Shown: piece after piece, positions 21,592 through 30,012 of the stretch | How the letters are laid out: every line of letters starts with the position of its first letter | Numbering within the stretch: position 1 is the stretch's first letter | NCBI RefSeq assembly: GCF_003813965.1 | Contig: NZ_CP033896.1 | Span: forward strand, 62,001-126,000 | Length of the DNA: 64,000 nt | Direction: 5' to 3' | Source of the DNA: Corynebacterium choanae | Lineage (GTDB): Bacteria > Actinomycetota > Actinomycetes > Mycobacteriales > Mycobacteriaceae | Notes under the pieces: generated by a model | Seen by the model: only the letters and a program-made list of their open reading frames with translations | Database searches by the model: none | What the model was told of the DNA's origin: nothing | Translations under genes and position numbers: made by a program

Positions 21592-24402
21592 CTATTCCGC
21601 TTCGATCGCGGTAAGAAGATCTGTGTTGGCGGCCACCCGGGCGGGCAGGGCAGCAGCCCCAATACCGATAAGGATTGCTGCCGGCAGCATCCCAACAAGC
21701 AGTCGAGTATCGACGGCGATGGTGGTGATCCCTTCGCTGCTGAGAGTGGTAAGGAATCCGTAGCCGATCAGCAAACCAGCGGCGAGACCCACCAGTGCCC
21801 CATAGACGGCAATCACCACCGACTCGGTGTAGATCATTGTACGGATTTGGCGTCGTCCGGCACCAACAATGCGCAGCATCCCCAATTCGCTGCGGCGTTC
21901 AATCACTGACAAACCTAAGGTGTTGACGATGCCAAGGATTGCGGTGATCACTGCCAGGGTGAGCAGCCCGTAGAGCACCGCCAGCAAGGTGTTGACATTG
22001 CGTTCGGATTGGCTGGCAAATTCCTCCCGGGTGAGTACTTCCACGACCTGATATTCGTCGGCGGCCTGCTGCACGGTGCGGCGGGCCGCGGCACGACTGT
22101 CGGCGGTGGATTGCGGCGCTGTGATGAACAGGTTTTGGATAGCGAGATTATCCTCGCCGACGATCGCCCGGGCGGTGGTCTCGGCGATGATCGCCTCCCC
22201 AAGGCCGGTATTGACCGCATAGATGCCGACTACTGTGGCGGGATATTGATCGCCGCGTTCCCCGCCGATAGGCAGCATGTCACCGACGTGGGTGTTGGTG
22301 GCTTCGGCAAGCTGTTCGTCGATAATAATGCCGGCGTTATGCACCAAATCCAGGGTTCCGTCAACTGGTTGCAGCGCCAGGCCGCTGGCGCCGGGGGTGA
22401 AGTCGACGGCAGCCACATTCGTCGACTTGGGACGGCCGCCCGGCACTCCACGCGGGCTGCCGGCAACCGTCAAATAGGCGGTGCGAAGCACAGTAACATC
22501 CCCGAGTGCGGGGTCGTCAGCGAGCTGCGCTGCCAGGGGGGCGGGGATGGTTAGCTGGCTGGCGGTGGGGCCTTTCACCACCAGATCAGCGGTCACTGTC
22601 GTGTCAATCATCGAAGTTAGCGATGCTTTCATCGACGCGCCAAACATGCCAATAGTGGTAACCATCAACAGTCCCAGGGTGAGGGCGAACGCGGTGGAGG
22701 CATTCCGTTTCGGATAGCGGCGCGCATTCGCCGCCGCCAACTTCCCGGCCGCCCCTAAACCCCGGGCAAACAGCTGCGCAATAGCAGTGGTGGGGCGGGC
22801 GGCAAGCCCGGGTCCGGCCAGCCATAAACCAACAATCAGCAGGGCAGCCCCCGCCCCGGCAAGGGCTGCCCGGGCGGTGGCGGTGGCGGTGATCGTCACT
22901 GCCACCGGGGCAAGCAGAATAGTGGCGCCGGCGCTCAGCGCGAGCAGGCCACTCAACCATCGCCACGACACACCTGCTACTGGCTGTTCCACATGGACAG
23001 CACTCATCGCCGCAACCGGTGGGATCGCGCCGGCGCGGCGCGCCGGAACAAAACCAGCAATCATCGTCAACACTGTGCCAACCAGCAGCGGCGTGATAAT
23101 CGCCGCAGGTGAAGCGACCAAACCGGTAGTGGGCAGACCCACCCCCACATAGGCCATGCCGAAAGACACAAATTTCACCAAACCAATCCCGCCGAGAATC
23201 CCCACCGCTGAACCCACCACGCCGATGGCAGTCGCCTCCACGGTGACAGCAGTGGTGATCTGACGGGAAGCAGCACCCACCGCGCGCAGCAGCGCAAATT
23301 CTTTCGTGCGCTGCGCCACAATCATGGCAAACGTGTTACTGATCAAAAACATGGCGACCAGCAGCGCAATACCGGCGAATGCCCACAGAAAATAGCGCAC
23401 AAACGCTAACCCTTGCTGCAAAGAGGCGGTGGCCTGCTCGCTGAGCACCCGCCCTTCTAACACTGCAGCCTGCGGAAACTGTTCGCTGATCGTCGCCTCG
23501 ACGGCGGCGATACGGGAAGCTGCCGCTGGGGTGCCGCGCTCGACGAAAGCTGTCTCATCCGCTGCGGATTGTGACACCTCGTCCTGCTTCGCCGGTGGCC
23601 AAGGCCACCAATCAGCCGCGCCTGTTGCGGCATGGTGCTGATTGCTGCCAGTCAACCCGGCAAGCGTGACCGATGCCAGCTGCACTTTGCCGTCCGTACC
23701 AAACCGCGCAACATAGTCATCTTCGGCAAACGCCACCCCCAGCCAGCCGCCAGTATCAGCACCGCGCGGCGACGCAAACGCCCCCACAATCGTCACATTC
23801 TCGGTGAAACTTGGGGCGATCACCACAATTTTGTCCCCCACAGCAAGCGAATTCCGCTGCAGGGCAGTCTCGTTGACCGCCACCTCGCCGCTTGCGGCCG
23901 GCACCCGGCCGGCAGTCAACTGCCCCGCCCCTAAAGCATCCCCCGCGGCAGTCATCGCCACCGCCTGCGACGGGGCGCCGCCAGTATCCAGCAAACCACC
24001 GCCCACCCGGGCAGCAACCACCGCCGACGGATCAGCAGTCACCGTCACCTTCGCAATCCGTGGATCATCCCGCAACGCCGCCACCGCCGCCGCATCCAAA
24101 CCAGACGACCCCGGGCCGCCAGTGACCGCAATATCGACATCATCAAACAGTGACGACACAATTGCTGAAAACGAATCCTCCAACTGGGCGGTAAACATTG
24201 CCGAACCAGTCATAAACGCAGTCCCGATCGCCACCGACAGCAACGTCAGCAACAACCGCACCCGATGCGCCAACACACTGCGCCATCCGATGGTGCGCAT
24301 CACGCGCCGGCCATGGCGCCACTGCGGCGGCGACACCACCCCAGTTCCATTCCCGTAGCTGTCGTCGCCCCGGCGGAACAACACTGCGCGCCGCCGCCCC
24401 AC
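21592..24402 (-). CDS. ABC transporter permease, MacB/FtsX type (two FtsX domains)
   Basis: Membrane subunit of an ABC exporter. The 936-residue protein has the duplicated FtsX layout: an N-terminal membrane segment (L-L-L-T-L-L-S-V-A-I-G-T), a large extracytoplasmic domain, three membrane segments around 330-470, a second central anchor near 560, another extracellular domain, and three final membrane segments. Such proteins usually move lipids, lipoproteins or peptides, or act mechanically. The GTG start at 24402 overlaps the stop of the ATPase gene by one base, so the pair is coupled; an internal ATG at 24300 is an alternative start. A second, divergent-in-sequence system of the same type lies at 57502-60832. 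Confidence 0.88.
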   Translation of the reverse strand: MGRRRAVLFRRGDDSYGNGTGVVSPPQWRHGRRVMRTIGWRSVLAHRVRLLLTLLSVAIGTAFMTGSAMFTAQLEDSFSAIVSSLFDDVDIAVTGGPGSSGLDAAAVAALRDDPRIAKVTVTADPSAVVAARVGGGLLDTGGAPSQAVAMTAAGDALGAGQLTAGRVPAASGEVAVNETALQRNSLAVGDKIVVIAPSFTENVTIVGAFASPRGADTGGWLGVAFAEDDYVARFGTDGKVQLASVTLAGLTGSNQHHAATGAADWWPWPPAKQDEVSQSAADETAFVERGTPAAASRIAAVEATISEQFPQAAVLEGRVLSEQATASLQQGLAFVRYFLWAFAGIALLVAMFLISNTFAMIVAQRTKEFALLRAVGAASRQITTAVTVEATAIGVVGSAVGILGGIGLVKFVSFGMAYVGVGLPTTGLVASPAAIITPLLVGTVLTMIAGFVPARRAGAIPPVAAMSAVHVEQPVAGVSWRWLSGLLALSAGATILLAPVAVTITATATARAALAGAGAALLIVGLWLAGPGLAARPTTAIAQLFARGLGAAGKLAAANARRYPKRNASTAFALTLGLLMVTTIGMFGASMKASLTSMIDTTVTADLVVKGPTASQLTIPAPLAAQLADDPALGDVTVLRTAYLTVAGSPRGVPGGRPKSTNVAAVDFTPGASGLALQPVDGTLDLVHNAGIIIDEQLAEATNTHVGDMLPIGGERGDQYPATVVGIYAVNTGLGEAIIAETTARAIVGEDNLAIQNLFITAPQSTADSRAAARRTVQQAADEYQVVEVLTREEFASQSERNVNTLLAVLYGLLTLAVITAILGIVNTLGLSVIERRSELGMLRIVGAGRRQIRTMIYTESVVIAVYGALVGLAAGLLIGYGFLTTLSSEGITTIAVDTRLLVGMLPAAILIGIGAAALPARVAANTDLLTAIEAE

Positions 24403-25145
24403 TAGCGCACCCCCAGCTGGGTGAGAGCCTGCACCACCGAATCATGGGTGGGATCAACCATGTCCCCCACAATATTGCCGTCGCTGAGCATCACCACCCG
24501 ATCAGCCCATGCCGCAGTCGTCGGATCATGCGTCACAATCACCACCGTTTGCCCCAGCTCATCGACAGCAGTCCGCAAAATATTGAGCACCTCACGGGTC
24601 GCATTCGAATCCAAATTCCCGGTCGGCTCATCGCCAAACACAATCGCCGGACGGGCAATCAGCGCCCGTGCCACCGCCACCCGCTGCTGCTGGCCACCAG
24701 ACAATTCACTCGGCCGGTGACCCAGCCGCTGCACAATACCCAGCCGGCGACAAATCGTGTCATACCATTGCGGATCCGGGGTTTTCCCCGCCAACGCCAA
24801 CGGCAGCACAATATTCTCAGCCGCCGAAAGCGTGGGCACCAAGTTAAACGATTGAAACACAAACCCCAACCGGTCACGCCGCAGCCTGGTCAATGCCGCA
24901 TCAGACAGTGCAGCCACATCAACATCACCGATCAACGCCTGCCCGCTCGTCAAACTGTCCAGCCCAGCCATACAGTGCATCAACGTTGACTTCCCCGACC
25001 CGGACGGTCCCATAATTGCGGTGAACTGGCCGGCGTAAAACTCGACATTTACCCCGTTGAGCGCTGTCACCGTTGCCGCGCCCGCACCATACTGCTTTGT
25101 TGCGTTCACTGCGCGGGCTGCCACCTTCGCTGCATCCACCGGCAC
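24402..25145 (-). CDS. ABC transporter ATP-binding protein (MacB/LolD type)
   Basis: Cytoplasmic ATPase partner of the permease encoded immediately downstream. The 247-residue protein has Walker A G-P-S-G-S-G-K-S-T, a Q-loop in F-V-F-Q-S-F-N-L-V-P, signature L-S-G-G-Q-Q-Q-R-V-A, Walker B F-G-D-E-P-T-G-N-L-D and the switch His in V-T-H-D, a set typical of the MacB/LolD/FtsE group. GTG at 25145 is chosen because gaggtgg lies about seven bases upstream; the frame is open further to 25214 but without a site. The substrate is unknown. Confidence 0.92.
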   Translation of the reverse strand: MPVDAAKVAARAVNATKQYGAGAATVTALNGVNVEFYAGQFTAIMGPSGSGKSTLMHCMAGLDSLTSGQALIGDVDVAALSDAALTRLRRDRLGFVFQSFNLVPTLSAAENIVLPLALAGKTPDPQWYDTICRRLGIVQRLGHRPSELSGGQQQRVAVARALIARPAIVFGDEPTGNLDSNATREVLNILRTAVDELGQTVVIVTHDPTTAAWADRVVMLSDGNIVGDMVDPTHDSVVQALTQLGVR

Positions 25146-25389
25146 GTTTGGCCACCTCACCTGTAAAAACCGTGGAATACCACGGTGGGAAACTTGGATC
25201 TTTGATAAAAACAACTACATCACCAGGCAGGCGCTGATAGCAACGCGCGCCCCTGGGTTGAAAACTCCACCCTACCCGGGCAACACCGGTCATGAGCTAC
25301 CGGTGCTACACCCATCCCGCAGCGAGCAACACAAGCAGGTACCCACCGCTTTTTTCAGCGGGCATGGTAGAAGAAAAACCGCAGCGATA

Positions 25390-26421
25390 CTACTCCAGCC
25401 AGTTGTAGTGAAACTCGCGGCGCTCACCAGTCACCGGATCGGTAAACGTCATCGCCGTGCACGCCAATCCCAGTCCCACCCCGATCGGGGAACCTGCCCG
25501 CAGCTGATCCCGGTGAATTACCGGATAAATCGGATCACCAACCAGCGGATATCCTAAGTCGCTGCAATGCCGCCGCAGCTGATGAGTTTTCCCCGTCAAC
25601 GGATGCAAGTCGAGCACCAAGTAAGCAGTATCTGCTTGTAACGGCAAAAAGTTTGCCGCATGCTGCCGCTGCGTGGCGGACAGGGCAGAGACCGCAACGA
25701 TCTCGGTGACCGCATTGACCGGCCCATCGCACACCTCTGTTTGGACTTCGCCATGAATTTTCACCAGCCGATTTTCCACAGTCCAAGGAACCGCTGGGAG
25801 CTGCTTCGCCGGCTCCGGGCACGCAGCCACCGCCTGATAGCGTTTATCAACCGCACAATCCCGGAACAGGTTTTGGTAGGCGCCACGATATTCCGGCTGA
25901 TTGACACACACCACAATCCCCGCGGTGAGACGATCCAGCCGATGAATCGGCACCAAATCATCGTTGCCGGTAGTGCGTCTTCCCGCCACCACCAACGAAC
26001 GGGTGATATATGACCCTTTGGGGGCGGTGACAATACCGTGTGGTTTCGCGAACACGGTGATCAACTCGTCGGCGAACAGTACCGGCAACGGCGGTATCAC
26101 ACTATCGTCATCGATTGGGATCCGATAGAAAAACACATCTTCACCAGGGGTGACAGGCATGTCAGGGGTGAATTTGCTGCCGTCGCGACGCACCACTTCC
26201 CCGGCGGTGAAACGGGCACGAAGGGCGGTGTCGTCATCGCTGTCGTGCCGCAGCCGCTGCCCTGCGATCACTAGCCTAAGATACTCCTCAGCGGTTAGCC
26301 CTTGCGCCTCTGCGGGGACTCGCACCCGCGACGGGTTGAGGCCACGTTTAATAGGTAGCGGAATCGCTGCTTTGCGGCGTCGTTTACCTGCCCGGGTGGG
26401 GTGTATTACAGTTTCACGCAT
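25390..26421 (-). CDS. RluA-family pseudouridine synthase
   Basis: Converts uridine to pseudouridine in rRNA or tRNA. The 343-residue protein has a basic N-terminal region that may be an extra RNA-binding part, then the catalytic domain with the RluA motif H-R-L-D-R-L-T-A-G holding Asp163, and the C-terminal K-T-H-Q-L-R-R-H-C-S-D-L-G-Y-P-L-V-G-D motif. ATG 26421 follows cggaga at a good distance; two upstream in-frame ATGs are less well placed. The target RNA position cannot be told from sequence. Its start overlaps by two bases the start of a small divergent ORF (26420-26608). Confidence 0.9.
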   Translation of the reverse strand: MRETVIHPTRAGKRRRKAAIPLPIKRGLNPSRVRVPAEAQGLTAEEYLRLVIAGQRLRHDSDDDTALRARFTAGEVVRRDGSKFTPDMPVTPGEDVFFYRIPIDDDSVIPPLPVLFADELITVFAKPHGIVTAPKGSYITRSLVVAGRRTTGNDDLVPIHRLDRLTAGIVVCVNQPEYRGAYQNLFRDCAVDKRYQAVAACPEPAKQLPAVPWTVENRLVKIHGEVQTEVCDGPVNAVTEIVAVSALSATQRQHAANFLPLQADTAYLVLDLHPLTGKTHQLRRHCSDLGYPLVGDPIYPVIHRDQLRAGSPIGVGLGLACTAMTFTDPVTGERREFHYNWLE

Positions 26422-26608
26422 GGACATCTCCGCGATTATCGCCCCTTTAACAGCATTCTTCCAAGACGGTATCGGCCGCATCATTGCACTGATTGCCGAA
26501 GTGTTCTACCAGTTGGCTTATCCATCGAATGCGGATGCGGCACATGTTGAAATCCCAACCGATGCTCTTGCTCACGACGCTTCCAGCGTTCCACCAGCAG
26601 ATAAATAG
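26420..26608 (+). CDS. Small amphipathic/hydrophobic protein of unknown function
   Basis: A 62-residue frame whose first half is hydrophobic and probably helical (M-D-I-S-A-I-I-A-P-L-T-A-F-F, then I-G-R-I-I-A-L-I-A-E-V-F-Y-Q-L-A), followed by a polar acidic half ending P-P-A-D-K. The protein-like composition and clean hydrophobic-then-polar layout favour a real gene. There is no clear ribosome site, and its ATG overlaps the divergent rluA-type start, so it could be translated from a leaderless transcript. It is reminiscent in size of corynebacterial small envelope peptides, but no homology is claimed. Confidence 0.4.
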   Translation: MDISAIIAPLTAFFQDGIGRIIALIAEVFYQLAYPSNADAAHVEIPTDALAHDASSVPPADK

Positions 26609-27191
26609 TCATAGTGCGGCTTCGCGACGAGCCGAAGCAGCATCGTTAGAGTATGGCACAGGCAGCAGCGATTCAACGGATCATCCAGGATCGCCAGCAG
26701 GCTCATGTCAACAATAATGCCCACCACCATTGCCGCTAACCACACTTCCCGCCAGTGAAGCCTGTGCCGCTTGCAGGTTTCCCGCCACCCGGGCAGTGCT
26801 GGTTTTGCAATGGTGGTTTTTCCTGGGTGATGATGGTTCACGGGTGCGCAAGAAAGCCGGCCATGATCCCGCTGTTTCACGACGGCCGCCGATGACCAGG
26901 AGCGGATCGTGCACCCTTTTGGGATCAAGAAAATGCTGGTGCAAACACCTGCCCGGGGCAGTGATGCCCGCTAGATTAAACAGTGAGGGTACGCGTGTTC
27001 CCCATCCATCCGTAAGGCACGGGTGGGTTCGTTCAACACTCACAAAGTAGTCGCGCCTCGGCCTATCGTGCCGCAGCAACACCAGGTAGTTGCTGCAGGG
27101 GTGGCTGCCACAGCAGTGATCTGCCAGAGGATGGTGTTCCTGCAAGGATGAGTCAGGTTGAGCGATGCTACTGCCAACAAGGAGAATGACC
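26609..27191. other. Intergenic region upstream of the universal stress protein
   Basis: About 580 bases without a convincing gene. Several frames are open on both strands but lack ribosome sites and protein-like sequence. The aaggag at 27179-27184 is the ribosome site of the next gene. Confidence 0.4.
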
Positions 27192-28088
27192 ATGGCTAAC
27201 GCGACCATTGTTTGCGCTGTTGACGGCTCTCAGGCGGCGACAGCAGCAGTCCGGTGGGCGGCCAACGCTGCCGCGAAACGTGGCGATGTGCTGCGACTTG
27301 CCGCCAGCTACACCATGCCCCAGTTTTTGTATGCCGAAGGGATGGTGCCACCCCAGGAACTCTTCGACGAGCTGCAAACCGAAACCATGGAGCATATTGC
27401 CCAGGCGCGGGCTGTCGCCCAAGAGGTTGCACCCGAAATCAAAATAGGACACACCGTCGCTGAAGGTTCCCCGATCGACATGCTGTTAGAGATGAGCAAA
27501 GATGTCGCCATGATCGTAATGGGGTCGCGTGGACTCGGTGGACTGACTGGCATGGTGATGGGTTCAGTCTCGGCGGCGGTCGTCTCCCATGCGCACTGTC
27601 CCGTTGTTGTGGTGCGGGAAGATAATCCACTGGGGGAAGCAACCAAATATGGTCCGGTTGTTGTAGGGGTTGACGGCAGTGACGTCTCAGAAAAAGCAAC
27701 CGCGTTCGCGTTCGCCGAAGCGAAAGCTCGCGGCTGCGGGGTAATTGCGGTGCACACCTGGATGGATATGCAAGTACAGGCCTCCATCGCAGGGCTTTCC
27801 GGGGCTGGTGAACAGTGGCATCTGGTGGAACAAGAACAGCTCGCCCTGCTTGGGGAACGACTCGCACCCTTTGAACAGCAATATCCGACCGTGCCTGTGG
27901 AGCGAATCATCACCCGGGATCGTCCAGTGCGGGCGTTAAGCGACGCCGCGCAGCAGGCACAGCTGCTCGTCGTTGGTTCCCATGGCCGCGGCGGGTTTAC
28001 CGGCATGTTGCTGGGATCAACATCGCGGGCATTGCTGCAGTCGGCGCCCTGCCCCCTGATGGTGGTTCGTCACGACAGTCAAGTGTAG
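27192..28088 (+). CDS. Universal stress protein with two USP domains
   Basis: Cytoplasmic nucleotide-binding stress protein. The 298-residue protein is two tandem UspA domains. Each ends with the ATP-binding pattern G-x2-G-x9-G-S/T: M-G-S-R-G-L-G-G-L-T-G-M-V-M-G-S in the first half and V-G-S-H-G-R-G-G-F-T-G-M-L-L-G-S in the second, so both look competent for ATP. ATG 27192 is seven bases after aaggag; an ATG six bases earlier is too close to that site. It is monocistronic here. Confidence 0.93.
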   Translation: MANATIVCAVDGSQAATAAVRWAANAAAKRGDVLRLAASYTMPQFLYAEGMVPPQELFDELQTETMEHIAQARAVAQEVAPEIKIGHTVAEGSPIDMLLEMSKDVAMIVMGSRGLGGLTGMVMGSVSAAVVSHAHCPVVVVREDNPLGEATKYGPVVVGVDGSDVSEKATAFAFAEAKARGCGVIAVHTWMDMQVQASIAGLSGAGEQWHLVEQEQLALLGERLAPFEQQYPTVPVERIITRDRPVRALSDAAQQAQLLVVGSHGRGGFTGMLLGSTSRALLQSAPCPLMVVRHDSQV

Positions 28089-28536
28089 AAGTCACCTATT
28101 TTGCTCACCGATCCAGCAGCCAGCACGAGCCGGCTGCAGCTCGCGCCGCAAAGGTGCTACACCACCATGTCAGAGAATCATTGTCGTTAGTAACCGAATT
28201 GAGCCCAAAGAGTTACCGGAAACCGCTTCACCAGCTGTTTCCGCAAGACTACAGTTGTCCTTAGATACACATTCCAGTTGGTGGCGACGGTACTGTAATC
28301 GCCTGACCAGCAGAAACAAAGAACACGGGGTTGTGGAATGTGCAGGACGAACCGGCCGCTATTTGACAATGAGGTCGGTTCGTTCGATTATCTATTCCCA
28401 CCTGAAGTCATCAACACTTCAACGACTTCAGCATTGTGACAGCAGAGGCACAGCGGCACTCCCGTCCAACAATCGGGTGCGACGCCGCCGCCACTGCTGG
28501 AAAGAACGAACAACAACGCAAAGGGCGTGATGAAAT
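28089..28536. other. Intergenic region upstream of the GlsB-type gene
   Basis: About 450 bases with no gene recognised. It holds a TTGACA-type promoter at 28363-28391 whose -35 box sits between the arms of a perfect 8-bp inverted repeat (28347-28354 and 28376-28383). Confidence 0.4.
28347..28391 (+). promoter_or_regulatory. Promoter with operator-like inverted repeat
   Basis: TTGACA (28363-28368), a 17-base spacer and gattat (28386-28391) form a good SigA-type promoter. The repeat arms acgaaccg (28347-28354) and cggttcgt (28376-28383) flank the -35 hexamer, so a bound dimer would block the polymerase. It points toward the GlsB-type gene, whose start is about 146 bases downstream. Confidence 0.4.
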
Positions 28537-28794
28537 ATGTTGGGACTCGGCATCATTGGCTGGATTATCATCGGTGGTCTGGCAGGCTGGATTGCCTCAA
28601 AGATCCAGGGAACTGACGCCCAGCAGGGAATCGGTTTGAACATCGTCGTTGGTGTGATCGGCGGTCTTATCGGCGGCATTATCCTGAAGTTCTTCAATGT
28701 CAACGTCGAAGGTGGTGGACTGATCTTCAGCTTCCTCACCTGCCTGCTTGGTGCAGTGATCCTGTTGGCGATCGTGAAAGCAGTCCGCAAGTAG
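28537..28794 (+). CDS. GlsB/YeaQ/YmgE-family stress-response membrane protein
   Basis: Small transglycosylase-associated family membrane protein, often induced by general stress. The 85-residue protein has three hydrophobic segments rich in Gly (I-I-G-W-I-I-I-G-G-L-A-G-W, then V-V-G-V-I-G-G-L-I-G-G, then L-L-G-A-V-I-L-L-A-I-V-K) separated by short polar loops, and ends K-A-V-R-K. This is the family's usual size and pattern. The ATG at 28537 is preceded by aaaggg at a wide spacing. Its proximity to a universal stress protein fits a stress role. Confidence 0.88.
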   Translation: MLGLGIIGWIIIGGLAGWIASKIQGTDAQQGIGLNIVVGVIGGLIGGIILKFFNVNVEGGGLIFSFLTCLLGAVILLAIVKAVRK

Positions 28795-29227
28795 CGACGG
28801 TTGTGTGGTGACAGGATAGCCCCGGTCACCGCACACCACATAAGCGAATATCATCAACCCCACGAACCCGGTAGCAGCCTGCCGCGTGCACTGTTTTCAC
28901 TCCGCTGGAAACCCGATACGCATCAGCGGCAAGCACTGTGCAACACCCGGTGTGCGTGGGGTTTTCGCATGGCTCATACCCCGGTTGTTGGCATCAACCA
29001 CCACCCGCCATACCCCAACATAGACCGATTGGTCTGTATTGGGCTACGATAAGAAGCATCGAGTGCGCCGCAACAGCAGCACCAGCGCGGTGCAGTGACC
29101 TGCGGCGCCACCTATAACCCCCACACTGCCCCCATGTTCACCGGCAGTGTCACCGAACAAGGGCAGGCAGCACACGGATTCTGCTGCCCAGCACAATCAA
29201 TCGTTGCCCCGTGACTATCTATAAGGA
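28795..29227. other. Intergenic region upstream of the TetR regulator
   Basis: About 430 bases without a gene. An imperfect hairpin (gtgtg-gtgac with gtcac-cgcacac) at about 28803-28840 may end the GlsB-type transcript. A TetR-type operator candidate lies at 29018-29039. Confidence 0.4.
29018..29039. promoter_or_regulatory. TetR-type operator candidate
   Basis: A palindrome centred on 29028/29029 reads tagacc-gatt-ggtctg; the agacc/ggtct arms are perfect and flanking bases are partly symmetric. The TAGACC-n4-GGTCTA pattern is known for TetR-family repressors such as NemR. It overlaps a weak promoter (tagacc, 18-base spacer, tacgat at 29045-29050) directed toward the TetR gene, suggesting autoregulation. 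Confidence 0.5.
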
Positions 29228-29872
29228 GTGTGTGTCATCGCCGCTGCGTCAACGTCCTCATCACGGGCGAAAGGATCCCGTCGCCGGCAACGGCCGTCCT
29301 CCCGGGAGCGGTTGCTCGCATCGGCTACACATTTATTCACCACCGAAGGCATTCGCGTCATCGGCATCGACCGGATCCTTCGCGAAGCAGATGTGGCCAA
29401 AGCCTCCCTGTATTCCCTCTACGGCTCGAAGGATGCCCTCGTCATCGCCTATGTGCGGGCGTTAGATGAAAGCTGGCGAACTCGCTACGCTGAACGGATC
29501 AGCGACCTTTCCGACCCCAAGTCGAAAATATTAGCCATGTTCGACCAGGCAATCGCCGACCAGCCGGAAAGCGAATATCGCGGCTCCCACTTTCACAACG
29601 CCGCCAACGAATACCCCAAACCAGACACCGACTCCGAACGGGGCATTGTCGAAGCGGTACGCGAACATCGGCGCTGGCTGCTTGACACCCTCACCACCCT
29701 GCTCACCGAACTCAACGGCTATCCGGGGCTGACCCAGGCACGCCAACTACTTGTCCTGCTTGACGGTGGCTACGCCGGTTGTCGTATCGAACGCTCAACA
29801 ATGCCGCTGGAAATCGCGAAAGAACTCGCAAAAAGCCTCCTCGGCGCGCCACCAGCAGACTATTGCATCTAG
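29228..29872 (+). CDS. TetR-family transcriptional regulator
   Basis: Cytoplasmic one-component repressor. The 214-residue protein has a basic Ser/Arg-rich N-terminus, a TetR helix-turn-helix at about residues 25-70 (R-L-L-A-S-A-T-H-L-F, then V-I-G-I-D-R-I-L-R-E-A-D-V-A-K-A-S-L-Y), and a helical ligand-binding domain. The start is odd: the only in-frame start codon before the DNA-binding domain is GTG at 29228, which overlaps the aaggag ribosome site at 29223-29228, and an in-frame stop precedes it at 29222. A leaderless or non-standard start is possible. A palindromic operator candidate lies about 190 bases upstream. The ligand is unknown. Confidence 0.85.
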   Translation: MCVIAAASTSSSRAKGSRRRQRPSSRERLLASATHLFTTEGIRVIGIDRILREADVAKASLYSLYGSKDALVIAYVRALDESWRTRYAERISDLSDPKSKILAMFDQAIADQPESEYRGSHFHNAANEYPKPDTDSERGIVEAVREHRRWLLDTLTTLLTELNGYPGLTQARQLLVLLDGGYAGCRIERSTMPLEIAKELAKSLLGAPPADYCI

Positions 29873-30012
29873 ATCCGGGTAGCCGTTAGCAGGGCAGCGG
29901 CAAGCAGCAGCTGCCCACAAGTCACCCATGCACCCGCCAAGCACCCGTGGTGACGCCGTCCCACAGCCGATAAACACTGTCAGCTTCAGGCACCCCAACC
30001 AGCCTGCGCCTG

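Noticed and set aside
29131..29220. Short frame starting M-F-T-G upstream of the TetR gene, reminiscent of riboflavin synthase
   Set aside because: Only 26 codons long and the resemblance stops after four residues.
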